Positions 1 through 7,531 of a stretch of DNA of 41,637 nucleotides are shown here, in pieces (the first letter of the stretch is position 1; every line of letters begins with the position of its first letter). The notes beneath the pieces are model-generated. The model saw nothing but the letters and a program-made list of their open reading frames with translations. It did no database searches and was not told where the DNA came from. The stretch comes from Fibrobacter sp. GTDB lineage: Bacteria; Fibrobacterota; Fibrobacteria; Fibrobacterales; Fibrobacteraceae. The position numbers were made by a program, and so were the translations under genes. The stretch covers positions 1 through 41,637 of the forward strand of contig JAKSIG010000024.1 in the NCBI GenBank assembly GCA_024398955.1, in the 5' to 3' direction.

Positions 1-1061
1 CCCATGGCCATGGACCAGGTGTAGATGCGTCCGTATTTTTCGCAGTTTTCTGGATTGTCTTTGTAGCAGGAACTTCCCGTAACGTTGAAGTTTAGATTCC
101 TGGTCGTCCATTCTTGATTTCCAATTTTGACAAAATCCATTTCTTCATCGCTGAAAATATACTCGCTGGAGGAACTTGATTCATTGTCTTGGGACGAACT
201 TGATGTAATTTCTACCGACGAGGAGCTGTTTGCTTCTGACGAAGAACTCATCAAGTTTTCCGACGATGAACTTGTTAAATAATATGGATGGTTCTTTACG
301 CAACGGACGTAGCCCCCTGTGTATTTGTGTCCGTTATCATTATCAAAATGTTTGCTGTAGTTGTGAATGGCCCAAAGCCAGGCAAATTCATAGGGGTAAA
401 TTGTTCCTGACACATCGTATTCCGTAGAACTCATGAATAACGCCTCAGTGCCTTCATTTCTGTAGTATCCGTGATAATCGTAGACTCCGCCATATTGATT
501 TTGAAAGTAAATTAAGTAATCGGGATTTTCCTTGATGAATTCATTCAGCTGATTCCATTCATCGTGGCTAGGAAGATGGGTTCCGCTGGGGCAGATTCCT
601 TGGTGGGGCTCAATCGTTGTCCCGTATTTTTGGCGGTCATAAGAAATGTCGATGCCCATGGCCATGGACCAGGTGTAGATGCGTCCGTATTTTTCGCAAT
701 TTTCCGGATTGTCATTGTAGCAGGAGCTTCCTGAAACGTTGATGTTAAGGTTCCTGGTTGTCCATTCTTGATTTCCGATTCTGACAAAATCCCCATCTTC
801 GCTGCTGCTGGAAATGCTTTCAAATGAAGAACTTGAAGATAGTTCTAACGACGAGGAACTGCTTATTTCTGACGATGAACTCATCAAAGTTTCCAATGAC
901 GAACTGGAACTTGCCAAAGAGGAACTTGATTTTACGCTGGAGGAACTTACTTTGATGTCATAGCGGTCGTCACCACGAATGGAATGAGGGGATACACCTT
1001 CGTCTAGGCATGCAGACAAAAGGAGGACAATCGCAAGAAGGAACAAATGTTTACTGGACAT
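1..1061 (-). CDS. FISUMP-domain Ser-rich lipoprotein (3' end outside window)
   Basis: This reading frame stays open from the ATG at 1061 to the left edge, giving 353 codons with no stop. Residues 1-18 form a lipoprotein signal with lipobox LSAC (Cys18). A poly-Ser linker follows to about residue 86. The first FISUMP domain starts near residue 90 (FVRIGNQEWTT...), and a second Ser linker leads to a second copy starting near residue 308. The two copies are in frame, 654 bp (218 codons) apart, and nearly identical over their starts. FISUMP domains are recognised by the W-x-x-x-NLN and C...CxxGWHLP-like pattern and are abundant in Fibrobacter; their function is unknown. The start overlaps the upstream lipoprotein stop by 11 nt and has GGAGG about 7 nt upstream, which implies translational coupling. 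The protein is probably anchored in the outer membrane and surface exposed (inference). The C-terminus is not visible. Confidence 0.85.
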   Translation of the reverse strand, partial: MSSKHLFLLAIVLLLSACLDEGVSPHSIRGDDRYDIKVSSSSVKSSSSLASSSSSLETLMSSSSEISSSSSLELSSSSSFESISSSSEDGDFVRIGNQEWTTRNLNINVSGSSCYNDNPENCEKYGRIYTWSMAMGIDISYDRQKYGTTIEPHQGICPSGTHLPSHDEWNQLNEFIKENPDYLIYFQNQYGGVYDYHGYYRNEGTEALFMSSTEYDVSGTIYPYEFAWLWAIHNYSKHFDNDNGHKYTGGYVRCVKNHPYYLTSSSSENLMSSSSEANSSSSVEITSSSSQDNESSSSSEYIFSDEEMDFVKIGNQEWTTRNLNFNVTGSSCYKDNPENCEKYGRIYTWSMAM

Positions 1062-2409
1062 TTCCACCCTCCGTTTTGACGTTGCTTTCTGCACAGGGGT
1101 ACTGCTTGAACCATTCTCTGGTTAGATTCGTGGAATGGGGCTCGGTGCAAATGTCTCCATTGACCTTTGGCACCTGAGGGTTGATGATCTTAAGGGCGGT
1201 GTAGAAACCTGCTGTCGTCACGGCGCTGACGATGAGGCCGCCTGTAGCGCTTCCTGTTATAAGTCCACCGGGGAGGAACATTAGAGCGCCTTCAAGCAAG
1301 GAGGTGCCTATGAAACCTTGCATTTCTGTTTTTTCGCAGTAGTCGATGTCTGTAATTGGAATCCTTACAATGGAGGAATCTTCCCGCTGCCTCAGAAGAA
1401 CTTCATCCTGAGATTTATCGTAGCAGATTCCGTTGGAAGGGATAGCTTTTGTAGTGTCATCCAGGTTTTCTCTAATTTTATATAAGAACGTCGTTACCTT
1501 TGTAGTGTCCTTGATGCGGAACCACCTGTAGTCAATGTCTTTGATGCCGAGGCTGCTGTCGGATACGTTCTCTATGTGGGCCTTGCCTGCGCCTGGCAGA
1601 ATGCCTGATTTAGGCGGCACCGCAAATTTCGTATTCTCTTGCTTTTCTTTGTTCTCCTTTGCCATCTTGCGCATCTGATCGTTGCCACCAACGCCAATGG
1701 CACTTGAGAATCCCCAGACACTGAAGGTGGCTGCAAAGCGGTTTCGGTTCTCGTCGATGTCACGACCGTAGCGGAACTCAAGGGACATTTTGGTGTTTTC
1801 AAGCTTTCGTGAAACGTAGATGCCACCGCCCATTTCTGTATAGAACTTGGGACGAGGCCGCGGAAAATCTAAGCAAAACATTTCGCATGCAACATCGTCT
1901 ACAAAGTATTCCTCGCGGCCGTTCCTTGCCACATGCTCCGTAATGCCAAATTTCCAATTGTCGTTTAAAGGAATCTGCTGGATGGCCATTCCGCCACCTG
2001 AATAATGGAACATAAAATTAGAACTACTTTCGGGACCGAACTTGTTAATTGGGAAAAAGTTTGTCCAGGTGGTTAAGCCAAAGTATGGCGAAACAAAGCC
2101 GCCTTGTAAAAATGTCGTTAGACTTTGAAGGCCCCATCCAAAGGCAAAATAACCTCCGCTAATGTAGTTTGCAAATGTTCCGTCGCCCCACCATTCGGAA
2201 TGGTTAATGTGGTATTCCTGGTCATGATTGTCGGTCCTGCCATTGTCTAGATTGCCAGCGTAATATGTGAATGAAAAGCTTCTGACTGCGTCATCCCTAT
2301 TGTAGCTGTCCATGTAGGCTGCTGCCGGAGGCGGACGCATAATGGAACTACATCCCGAAAGCAGGAGCCCAACTATAATCAAAAACGCTATGACGTGGAG
2401 CTTTCTCAT
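1051..2409 (-). CDS. Exported lipoprotein of unknown function
   Basis: This is a 452-residue protein that I do not recognise. I chose the start at 2409, not 2436, for three reasons: it gives a clean lipoprotein signal (MRKLHVIAFL... with lipobox LSGC), its ATG overlaps the upstream stop as ATGA, and GGAG lies about 8 nt before it. The first ~250 residues are rich in Gly, Tyr, Trp and Phe (for example NHSEWWGDG and a YFAFGWG stretch) and look like beta-structure. Residues about 290-370 are Lys/Asp rich and include an isolated Cys pair region (CYDK...DYCEK). Residues about 375-420 form a Gly-rich hydrophobic stretch (FLPGGLITGSATGG) that could insert in a membrane. Position in a three-gene overlapping cluster with an exported protein and a FISUMP lipoprotein suggests a joint envelope role (inference). 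Confidence 0.8.
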   Translation of the reverse strand: MRKLHVIAFLIIVGLLLSGCSSIMRPPPAAAYMDSYNRDDAVRSFSFTYYAGNLDNGRTDNHDQEYHINHSEWWGDGTFANYISGGYFAFGWGLQSLTTFLQGGFVSPYFGLTTWTNFFPINKFGPESSSNFMFHYSGGGMAIQQIPLNDNWKFGITEHVARNGREEYFVDDVACEMFCLDFPRPRPKFYTEMGGGIYVSRKLENTKMSLEFRYGRDIDENRNRFAATFSVWGFSSAIGVGGNDQMRKMAKENKEKQENTKFAVPPKSGILPGAGKAHIENVSDSSLGIKDIDYRWFRIKDTTKVTTFLYKIRENLDDTTKAIPSNGICYDKSQDEVLLRQREDSSIVRIPITDIDYCEKTEMQGFIGTSLLEGALMFLPGGLITGSATGGLIVSAVTTAGFYTALKIINPQVPKVNGDICTEPHSTNLTREWFKQYPCAESNVKTEGGNVQ

Positions 2410-3287
2410 AGGTAGAAACTCCATGTAAACGCCCAATAGTAGAAGGGTCTGTCTTCTAGCTGAATCCCTGATTCGATGGATACTGTATAGCCGCTGTGCC
2501 CCTTGCTGTTTGTCTCCTTAAGGAACGGCAAATTTGAGTAGCCCGTAAAGTCAAAGCCGTAATAAAGAAGCCAATCCTGGGTATGGAACCCTTGTTGCGC
2601 CTTGGGGTTGATCTTATCGCCTGTGCGGTAGTCTGTCCCGGTATATTTTTCACAATCCGGTCTTACAAAATGCATTTGCCGAAGACCGCCATGTATGCCG
2701 ATTCCTATGCCGTGGTTGTTCAGGAACATCATGGTGCCGCCGCCTACATTCAAGGCGCCTGTAAGCATAATGTCGGTAGCGAGGTCTGTTGACATTTTCT
2801 CGTCGGCGTCCTTGCCGAAGTATTTGCCTAACGATAATTCGTAGGCTGCGGCGACGTAGAAGGGGCCGAACCATTGCACAAGGGTGGGAGTTAACCCCGC
2901 CTCCAGCAGGAATGCGTAATGGACGTTCAAGAAGAGGCCCCCGCCGAAAGTGTTTCCCTTGTAGTTGAATGCACCTTCGGTATTTTCTGTCTTGGGCCAG
3001 GTCAAGGTGAAAAGGCTTAGATCAATGCGGAATATCATTCCGCTAATTTCGTCATCAGTGTAATGGTTTTTCAGGTCGTCGGCAGTAGATGTTGTATGTC
3101 CAGTAACGTTGCAGGAATCGCACCCGCCGTAACCTGTAGTAATATCAATAATTCTAGATGAACCTGGTGCAATCTGCTTTGCCACCAGTGCGTGTGTAGA
3201 AAAATTCTGCGACATGATGAGTTCGTCTGCCCAGGTTGCCCCGGTCAGAACTATCAACAGAACGCAAAGAACTTTGAACATTCGCAT
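2406..3287 (-). CDS. Exported, probably beta-barrel protein of unknown function
   Basis: The protein has 293 residues. Residues 1-20 are a Sec signal (MRMFKVLCVLLIVLTGATWA, cleavage before DEL). The mature part alternates polar and aromatic residues, has many Gly-rich turns (GGGLFLNVHYAF, GGGTMMFLNNHGIGIG) and ends in WSFYL, an aromatic-rich terminus as seen in outer-membrane barrels. A CDSC pair lies near residue 36. I cannot place it in a named family. It is the first gene of the three-gene cluster, and its stop overlaps the next start (ATGA). No Shine-Dalgarno is visible; a TATATT hexamer (3295-3300, minus strand) lies 7 nt before the ATG, so the transcript may be nearly leaderless. The third codon is also ATG and is an alternative start. 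Confidence 0.75.
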   Translation of the reverse strand: MRMFKVLCVLLIVLTGATWADELIMSQNFSTHALVAKQIAPGSSRIIDITTGYGGCDSCNVTGHTTSTADDLKNHYTDDEISGMIFRIDLSLFTLTWPKTENTEGAFNYKGNTFGGGLFLNVHYAFLLEAGLTPTLVQWFGPFYVAAAYELSLGKYFGKDADEKMSTDLATDIMLTGALNVGGGTMMFLNNHGIGIGIHGGLRQMHFVRPDCEKYTGTDYRTGDKINPKAQQGFHTQDWLLYYGFDFTGYSNLPFLKETNSKGHSGYTVSIESGIQLEDRPFYYWAFTWSFYL

Positions 3288-3460
3288 GGACTAGAATATA
3301 GGTATTGTTAAGCGGATAAAAATGTTGAAAAATTGAAAAAATTCTCAGAAACTGTGTCAGAAAAAATTCTTCGATCCAATATAATACGCAGTGAATCATA
3401 TAGAGAAAATGATCGACTATATAACAAAAAAATCCCTCTGTTTTTCCCGAACCCTTTTCT

Positions 3461-3700
3461 CATAATTCATAACTAAGGCGAGAGAAGCGACCAAGCTTGC
3501 TTGGGCATTTCCGAGCCGATTATCAAAGCAACGGAGTTGCTAATTCATAACTCATAATTGAGAAAAGCCCGCGGTTTTCATTCCGCGGACCTTTCATAAT
3601 TCGTAATTGATAACTAAAGTTATCGTTAATGTTGCGCCTCGGTCATGTCAAAAACTTCGTTTTTGCCGCGACTCTCGGCTTAGACATTAATTCGTAATTA
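3461..3700. repeat. Intergenic mosaic of AATTCRTAA-type repeats and hairpins
   Basis: The gap 3288-3732 holds no convincing gene. Bases 3301-3450 are plain AT-rich sequence. From 3461 on, AT-rich blocks of the type AATTCATAACT / AATTCGTAATT recur at 3461-3475, 3541-3560, 3594-3616 and 3687-3700. Between them are distinct GC-richer segments. The first has a CCAAGC-TT-GCTTGG hairpin near 3491. The second has two CCGCGG arms at 3567-3591. The third (3626-3690) is bounded by TTAATGT/ACATTAA and has an inner CAAAAAC-TTC-GTTTTTG hairpin. The blocks resemble the 7-bp-period arrays elsewhere in the window. Confidence 0.6.
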
Positions 3701-3735
3701 AAAAATAAAAGGGCGTCGAGCCCTTTTATTTTTTA
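3699..3735. terminator. Rho-independent terminator of metG, probably bidirectional
   Basis: The stem GGGC-GTCGA-GCCC (3711-3723) is extended by A-rich and T-rich arms (3700-3710 with 3724-3734). This gives a U-tract on either strand. On the minus strand it overlaps the metG stop codon (3733-3735). Confidence 0.8.
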
Positions 3736-5826
3736 ATGCACGCCGTTTCCTTCCGGAACGTCGCAGGTCACGGCCTTGCCACCGATTTCCAGAGCGATGG
3801 GGGCGGAGCCTTCGCCGGCAGTGCAGAACACTTCGCCGTTCTTGACGGAGAGAGCGATCTTGTCGAAATCCTTCAGCTTCAGTTCGCGAGGTTCGCTGGG
3901 CTGAACACCCTTGAACAATGCGCGGTCACCGGGCTTTGCGCCTTCGGGTACAGCCACCAGGCGGCACTTGTGGGATTCTGCTTCCAGGTCGCCTGCGAAG
4001 AGCATGCCTGCGCTCATGATACCGCGGAGGGGTGCGGGCTTCAGGTTTGCGAACAAAAGAATCATGCGGTCCTTAAGTTCAGAAGCTTCGTAGCTAGCCT
4101 TCAGGCCGGAGCAAACGGTGCGGAGTTCGCCTTCGCCTGCGTCCACCTTCAGAACATAGAGGGAAGTTGCATCCGGATGGTCTGCCACTTCAACGATCTT
4201 TGCGGCGCGGAGGTCCATGGCGGCAGGAACGTCGGCTGCGGTCAGCGGCTTGTTCTGCTTGGGCTTCTGCTGCTGTTGCTGCTGCTGGGGCTTCACTTCT
4301 TCTTCGATGCGGGGGAACAGGGGCTTGCCTTCACCGAAAGCTTCGCCTCCCTTCATGAGACCCCAAACGAGATCTTCTGCGCTTTCGAACTTGGTGCCCA
4401 GCATCTTGAGTCCTTCTTCAGCCTTGGTGGGAATCACCGGCCACAGCATGCAAAGGCTGAGGCGTACGGCTTCGGCAGCCACATAAAGAACGGTAGCCAG
4501 TTCATCCTTGAGAGCCGGGTCCTTGGCCAGCTTCCAGGGAGCCTTGATTTCGAAGTAGCGGTTGATGCTACGGACCAGGCTCATGATGTTTTCGATGGAC
4601 TGGGAGAGACGTGCCTGAGGCAGGTCCTGCTTAATGTCTTCGATGACCTTCTTGGCCAAGTTCATTACGTCGTTGGCGGCGTCATCCATGGTAACAGCTG
4701 CGGGCAGCTTGCCTTCGAAGTTGGTGAGCACCAGCTTGTGGACGCGGTTCAGAACGTTGCCCAGGTCGTTTGCCAGGTCGGCGTTAATGCGACGGACAAA
4801 GGAATCGTGGGTGAAGTTGGCGTCCTGGCCAACCACCATTTCGCGGGCCAGGTAGTAGCGGAAGGCGTCGTCGCCGTACTTTTCCATGTAGTCCATGGGC
4901 TTTACGACGTTACCGGCAGACTTACTCATCTTTTCGCCGCCGTTCACCAGCCACCAGCCGTGGGCCAGAATATGCTTGGGCAGAGGAATGTCCAGAGCCA
5001 TGAGCATGGTGGGCCAGTACACGCTATGAGTGGTGAGAATGTCCTTACCAATCAGATGGTAAGTGGCGGGCCAGATGGGGGTGCCATCGGCATAAGTCTT
5101 GTGGAAGGCGGTAGATGCGCTCACGTAGTTGAGGAGTGCGTCGAACCACACGTAGGTCACATAGTCGGTGTCGAAAGGCAGGGGTATGCCCCAGCTGAGG
5201 CGAGCCTTCGGACGGCTGATGCAAAGGTCGTTCAGCGGCTGGCGGAGGAAGCCCAGGATTTCGTTACGACGGTAGTCGGGAACGATCCAGTCCGGGTTGT
5301 TGTTCAAGTGGTCGATGAGCTGCTGCTGGTACTTGCTCATCTTGAAGAAGTAGTTCTTTTCCTTCAGCCATTCCACCGGGCGGTGGCTAATGGGGTCGCA
5401 CTTGTTTTCGTCCAGTTCGTCTTCGCCAAAGAAACGTTCTTCGCCAACGGAATACCAGCCTTCGTATTCCTTGGAGTAGATTTCGCCCTTGTCCCACAGC
5501 TTCTGCAGGCATTCCTGCACGTAAGCCTTGTGTTCGGGATAGGTGGTACGGATAAAGAAGTCGTTGCAGATGCCCATCTTCTTCCACAGGTCTTCGAAGT
5601 GATGGTAGTATTCATCTACATGGGCCTGCGGGTCCACTTCGCGCTTGGCGGCGGCACGCTGCACCTTCTGGCCGTGTTCGTCGGTACCGGTCAAAAAGAA
5701 GGTCTGGTAGCCAAGAATCTTGTGGAAGCGGGTAAGAATGTCTGCAAGGACGGTGGTGTAGGAATGGCCGATATGGGGGGCGTCATTCACATAGTAAATC
5801 GGGGTAGTAACGTAAAAGTTCTTCAT
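3733..5826 (-). CDS. metG: Methionine--tRNA ligase with C-terminal tRNA-binding domain
   Basis: MetRS charges tRNA-Met with methionine. The 697-residue protein begins MKNFYVTTPIYYVND and has HIGH at residues 18-21 and KMSKS near residue 300, the class I signature motifs. WFDALLNYVSA is also typical. The C-terminal ~110 residues (from AAMDLRAAKIVEV) are an EMAP/Trbp111-type tRNA-binding OB domain, joined by a poly-Gln linker of seven Q. The start at 5826 is preferred over 5874 because family members begin a few residues before the HIGH region. A -10-like TAGATT lies 7 nt before this ATG. In the connective peptide the usual Zn-binding CxxC pairs are not seen: the stretch reads GWYSVGEERFF...KCDPISHRP, with one Cys. 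The long opposite-strand frame here is a composition shadow. Confidence 0.97.
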   Translation of the reverse strand: MKNFYVTTPIYYVNDAPHIGHSYTTVLADILTRFHKILGYQTFFLTGTDEHGQKVQRAAAKREVDPQAHVDEYYHHFEDLWKKMGICNDFFIRTTYPEHKAYVQECLQKLWDKGEIYSKEYEGWYSVGEERFFGEDELDENKCDPISHRPVEWLKEKNYFFKMSKYQQQLIDHLNNNPDWIVPDYRRNEILGFLRQPLNDLCISRPKARLSWGIPLPFDTDYVTYVWFDALLNYVSASTAFHKTYADGTPIWPATYHLIGKDILTTHSVYWPTMLMALDIPLPKHILAHGWWLVNGGEKMSKSAGNVVKPMDYMEKYGDDAFRYYLAREMVVGQDANFTHDSFVRRINADLANDLGNVLNRVHKLVLTNFEGKLPAAVTMDDAANDVMNLAKKVIEDIKQDLPQARLSQSIENIMSLVRSINRYFEIKAPWKLAKDPALKDELATVLYVAAEAVRLSLCMLWPVIPTKAEEGLKMLGTKFESAEDLVWGLMKGGEAFGEGKPLFPRIEEEVKPQQQQQQQKPKQNKPLTAADVPAAMDLRAAKIVEVADHPDATSLYVLKVDAGEGELRTVCSGLKASYEASELKDRMILLFANLKPAPLRGIMSAGMLFAGDLEAESHKCRLVAVPEGAKPGDRALFKGVQPSEPRELKLKDFDKIALSVKNGEVFCTAGEGSAPIALEIGGKAVTCDVPEGNGVH

Positions 5827-5918
5827 GGTCCTAAATCTAGAAAAAAAGGACTGCGGGCTAGACCCGAGTCCCATATTAAAAAGCTTTATTCAAGCGCAAT
5901 TTTTATAAGAAAATTTGG

Positions 5919-7175
5919 TTAGAATGCCAGGTCTACGCCTACGCCCACCATCTGGTTTTCGCGATCGTAGTTGTTCTTGCCATAGGCTTCCTTGTCGTTC
6001 TTCCATTCATAGTAGAAGCTGTGGAAGTAGCCCAGGTTCAAGGTCAGCCAGTCGGTGGCGCGGAAGGCGATACCACCGCCGTAGCTGTTAGCGTCTACGT
6101 TCATGTTCATTTCGGTCAGGTACTTGTCGCTAACGCCGATGCGGGAGAACTGTGCACCGATGCTTATGGTCAAGGGCTTGATTACATCCCATTCAAAGCC
6201 AATCAGCATCTCGTTGGTTCCGTCGAGGTATTTTTCGGCGCCGTTGGCATAGTCAGCGGCTGCGTCAAAGAATCTGTGGTAGCCAAGTGCACCGCGAACG
6301 CCTTCGATAAATTCGAACTGGGCGCCTAAAGAAAGGTAGCTAGGCATGTCGGCGTCGGTCTTTACACCGTCGGCATAATTGGGGAAGGAAGCTGCCAACT
6401 GCGGAGGCATCTTCTTGGTGTCGTTTTCCAGCTCCATGCGGGTGCGGTATTCGAACTTGGCTGCCACTGTCAAACGCTTGTAACGCACGTCCAGGCTAAG
6501 GATGGGGGTGATGCCGTAACCGTTCTGGTCCACGTCCATTTCGGCCTTGCCCATGCCCAAGGTAGAAAGGTCTGCATCCACCTTGTAATTGTTGGTGGCG
6601 TAGTTAAAGCGGGCGCCCACGTAACCGGAAATGTAGTCGTTGAATCTGTAGGCGGAACCTAGGGTCCATCCGAATATGTAGCTGGAGCCTTCCAGTTCTG
6701 CGCTACCATGAAGGTCGCTCAGGAGCTTGCCCGGGGTCATGGGGTTGGTAAGGGTAAAGGCGTCAAACATGGGGAGACCGTCATCATATTCCACGGTACC
6801 GCCACCGCCTGCAATGGTGAATGCGCCGGAAACTGTTACGTTTCCATGTTTCCATGCGGCTAAAAGACTGGGCATGCTTGGGACAAAGGCTTCGCCTTCA
6901 TATTCCTTCTCGACGCCGGTTGCGAACGTTGTGTTGATGATTCTGCTCTGCCACACAGTCTGGCTGTTCAGGGAAATGTTCCATGTTTTCTGAAATTCGG
7001 TAGTTCCTGCCGGGTTGGTGTAGATGGCGTCTACTGCGGTGGATGCATCGCGGGCTACTCCACGTACAAAGTGTGCTGACTGGTTGGTATTGTGGGTAAG
7101 GCCGCCTGCAAAGCTTGAGGTGGCGGTAAGGGTGGCAATGGCTGTAGCCATGGCGAAATTCTTGTTGAGTTTCAT
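5919..7175 (-). CDS. FadL/OmpP1/TodX-family outer-membrane transporter
   Basis: FadL-family proteins are 14-strand barrels that move fatty acids or other hydrophobic compounds across the outer membrane. The 418-residue protein starts with a signal peptide ending in SSFA, followed by GGLTHNTNQSAHFVRG, which corresponds to the N-terminal hatch of the family. ARDASTAVDAIYTNPAG matches the characteristic NPAG motif near residue 58. The chain ends in VGVGVDLAF, with a terminal Phe as expected for BAM-assembled barrels. It lies upstream of metG in the same orientation, with a 92-nt gap. The substrate cannot be read from the sequence. Confidence 0.9.
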   Translation of the reverse strand: MKLNKNFAMATAIATLTATSSFAGGLTHNTNQSAHFVRGVARDASTAVDAIYTNPAGTTEFQKTWNISLNSQTVWQSRIINTTFATGVEKEYEGEAFVPSMPSLLAAWKHGNVTVSGAFTIAGGGGTVEYDDGLPMFDAFTLTNPMTPGKLLSDLHGSAELEGSSYIFGWTLGSAYRFNDYISGYVGARFNYATNNYKVDADLSTLGMGKAEMDVDQNGYGITPILSLDVRYKRLTVAAKFEYRTRMELENDTKKMPPQLAASFPNYADGVKTDADMPSYLSLGAQFEFIEGVRGALGYHRFFDAAADYANGAEKYLDGTNEMLIGFEWDVIKPLTISIGAQFSRIGVSDKYLTEMNMNVDANSYGGGIAFRATDWLTLNLGYFHSFYYEWKNDKEAYGKNNYDRENQMVGVGVDLAF

Positions 7176-7321
7176 GGGAACTCCGTTGATTTAACTTGTT
7201 CCCAAAGATAGAAGAGAGAGGTTTCCTAAATATTATAACGATATTAAATAAAACTTACGTAATAAAAATAAATTAATTTGTGTGAAAAAAGTAAGAAAAG
7301 TCGTTGCTTACCCCAAAAAAC

Positions 7322-7359
7322 AAAAAAAAGCCGCCAAAGTAGAACTTTGACGACTTTTT
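7322..7359 (-). terminator. Terminator downstream of tRNA-Arg
   Basis: A 16-bp stem with two G-U pairs (7344-7359 with 7325-7340) and a 3-nt loop is followed on the minus strand by eight U. It starts 3 nt after the tRNA 3' end. Confidence 0.85.
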
Positions 7360-7362
7360 ATA

Positions 7363-7435
7363 TACCCGGGCCGCGACTCGAACGCGGAGCTAATTCTTAG
7401 GAGGAACTCGTTTTATCCCGTTAAACTACCCAGGC
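7363..7435 (-). tRNA. tRNA-Arg(CCU)
   Basis: The minus strand folds as a 73-nt cloverleaf. The acceptor stem is GCCTGGG with CCCGGGT (one G-U pair) and discriminator A. The D arm is GTTT/AAAC with GGG in the loop. The anticodon stem AGTTC/GAATT carries loop CTCCTAA, giving anticodon CCU (decodes AGG). The variable loop is 4 nt and the T arm is CCGCG-TTCGAGT-CGCGG. The CCA end is not encoded. It stands alone, with its own terminator. Confidence 0.95.
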
Positions 7436-7498
7436 AACAACTATGGCGGCTTCTTTACGAAAGACAACCATAAGCACTATCAAATATAGTATAATTTT

Positions 7499-7525
7499 TT
7501 GAACTCGTAGGGAAAATACTATCTT
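7499..7525 (+). promoter_or_regulatory. Possible promoter of the SGNH-hydrolase-like gene
   Basis: TTGAAC (7499-7504) and TATCTT (7520-7525) are separated by 15 bp, which is short. The -10 ends 6 nt before the ATG at 7532 and no Shine-Dalgarno is seen, so the mRNA may start at or next to the start codon. Confidence 0.4.
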
Positions 7526-7531
7526 TACACT

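Noticed and set aside
230..823. Short frames at 230-427 (+) and 545-823 (-)
   Set aside because: Both are out of frame with the continuous FISUMP lipoprotein reading, which has a lipobox and two homologous domains.
3736..5922. A 728-codon open frame on the plus strand
   Set aside because: It is exactly antisense to metG, has no recognisable domain, and arises from the codon bias of metG.
7440..7467. A TTGTCT/CATAGT promoter for the tRNA
   Set aside because: Its -10 lies so close to the tRNA that transcription would begin inside the mature sequence.
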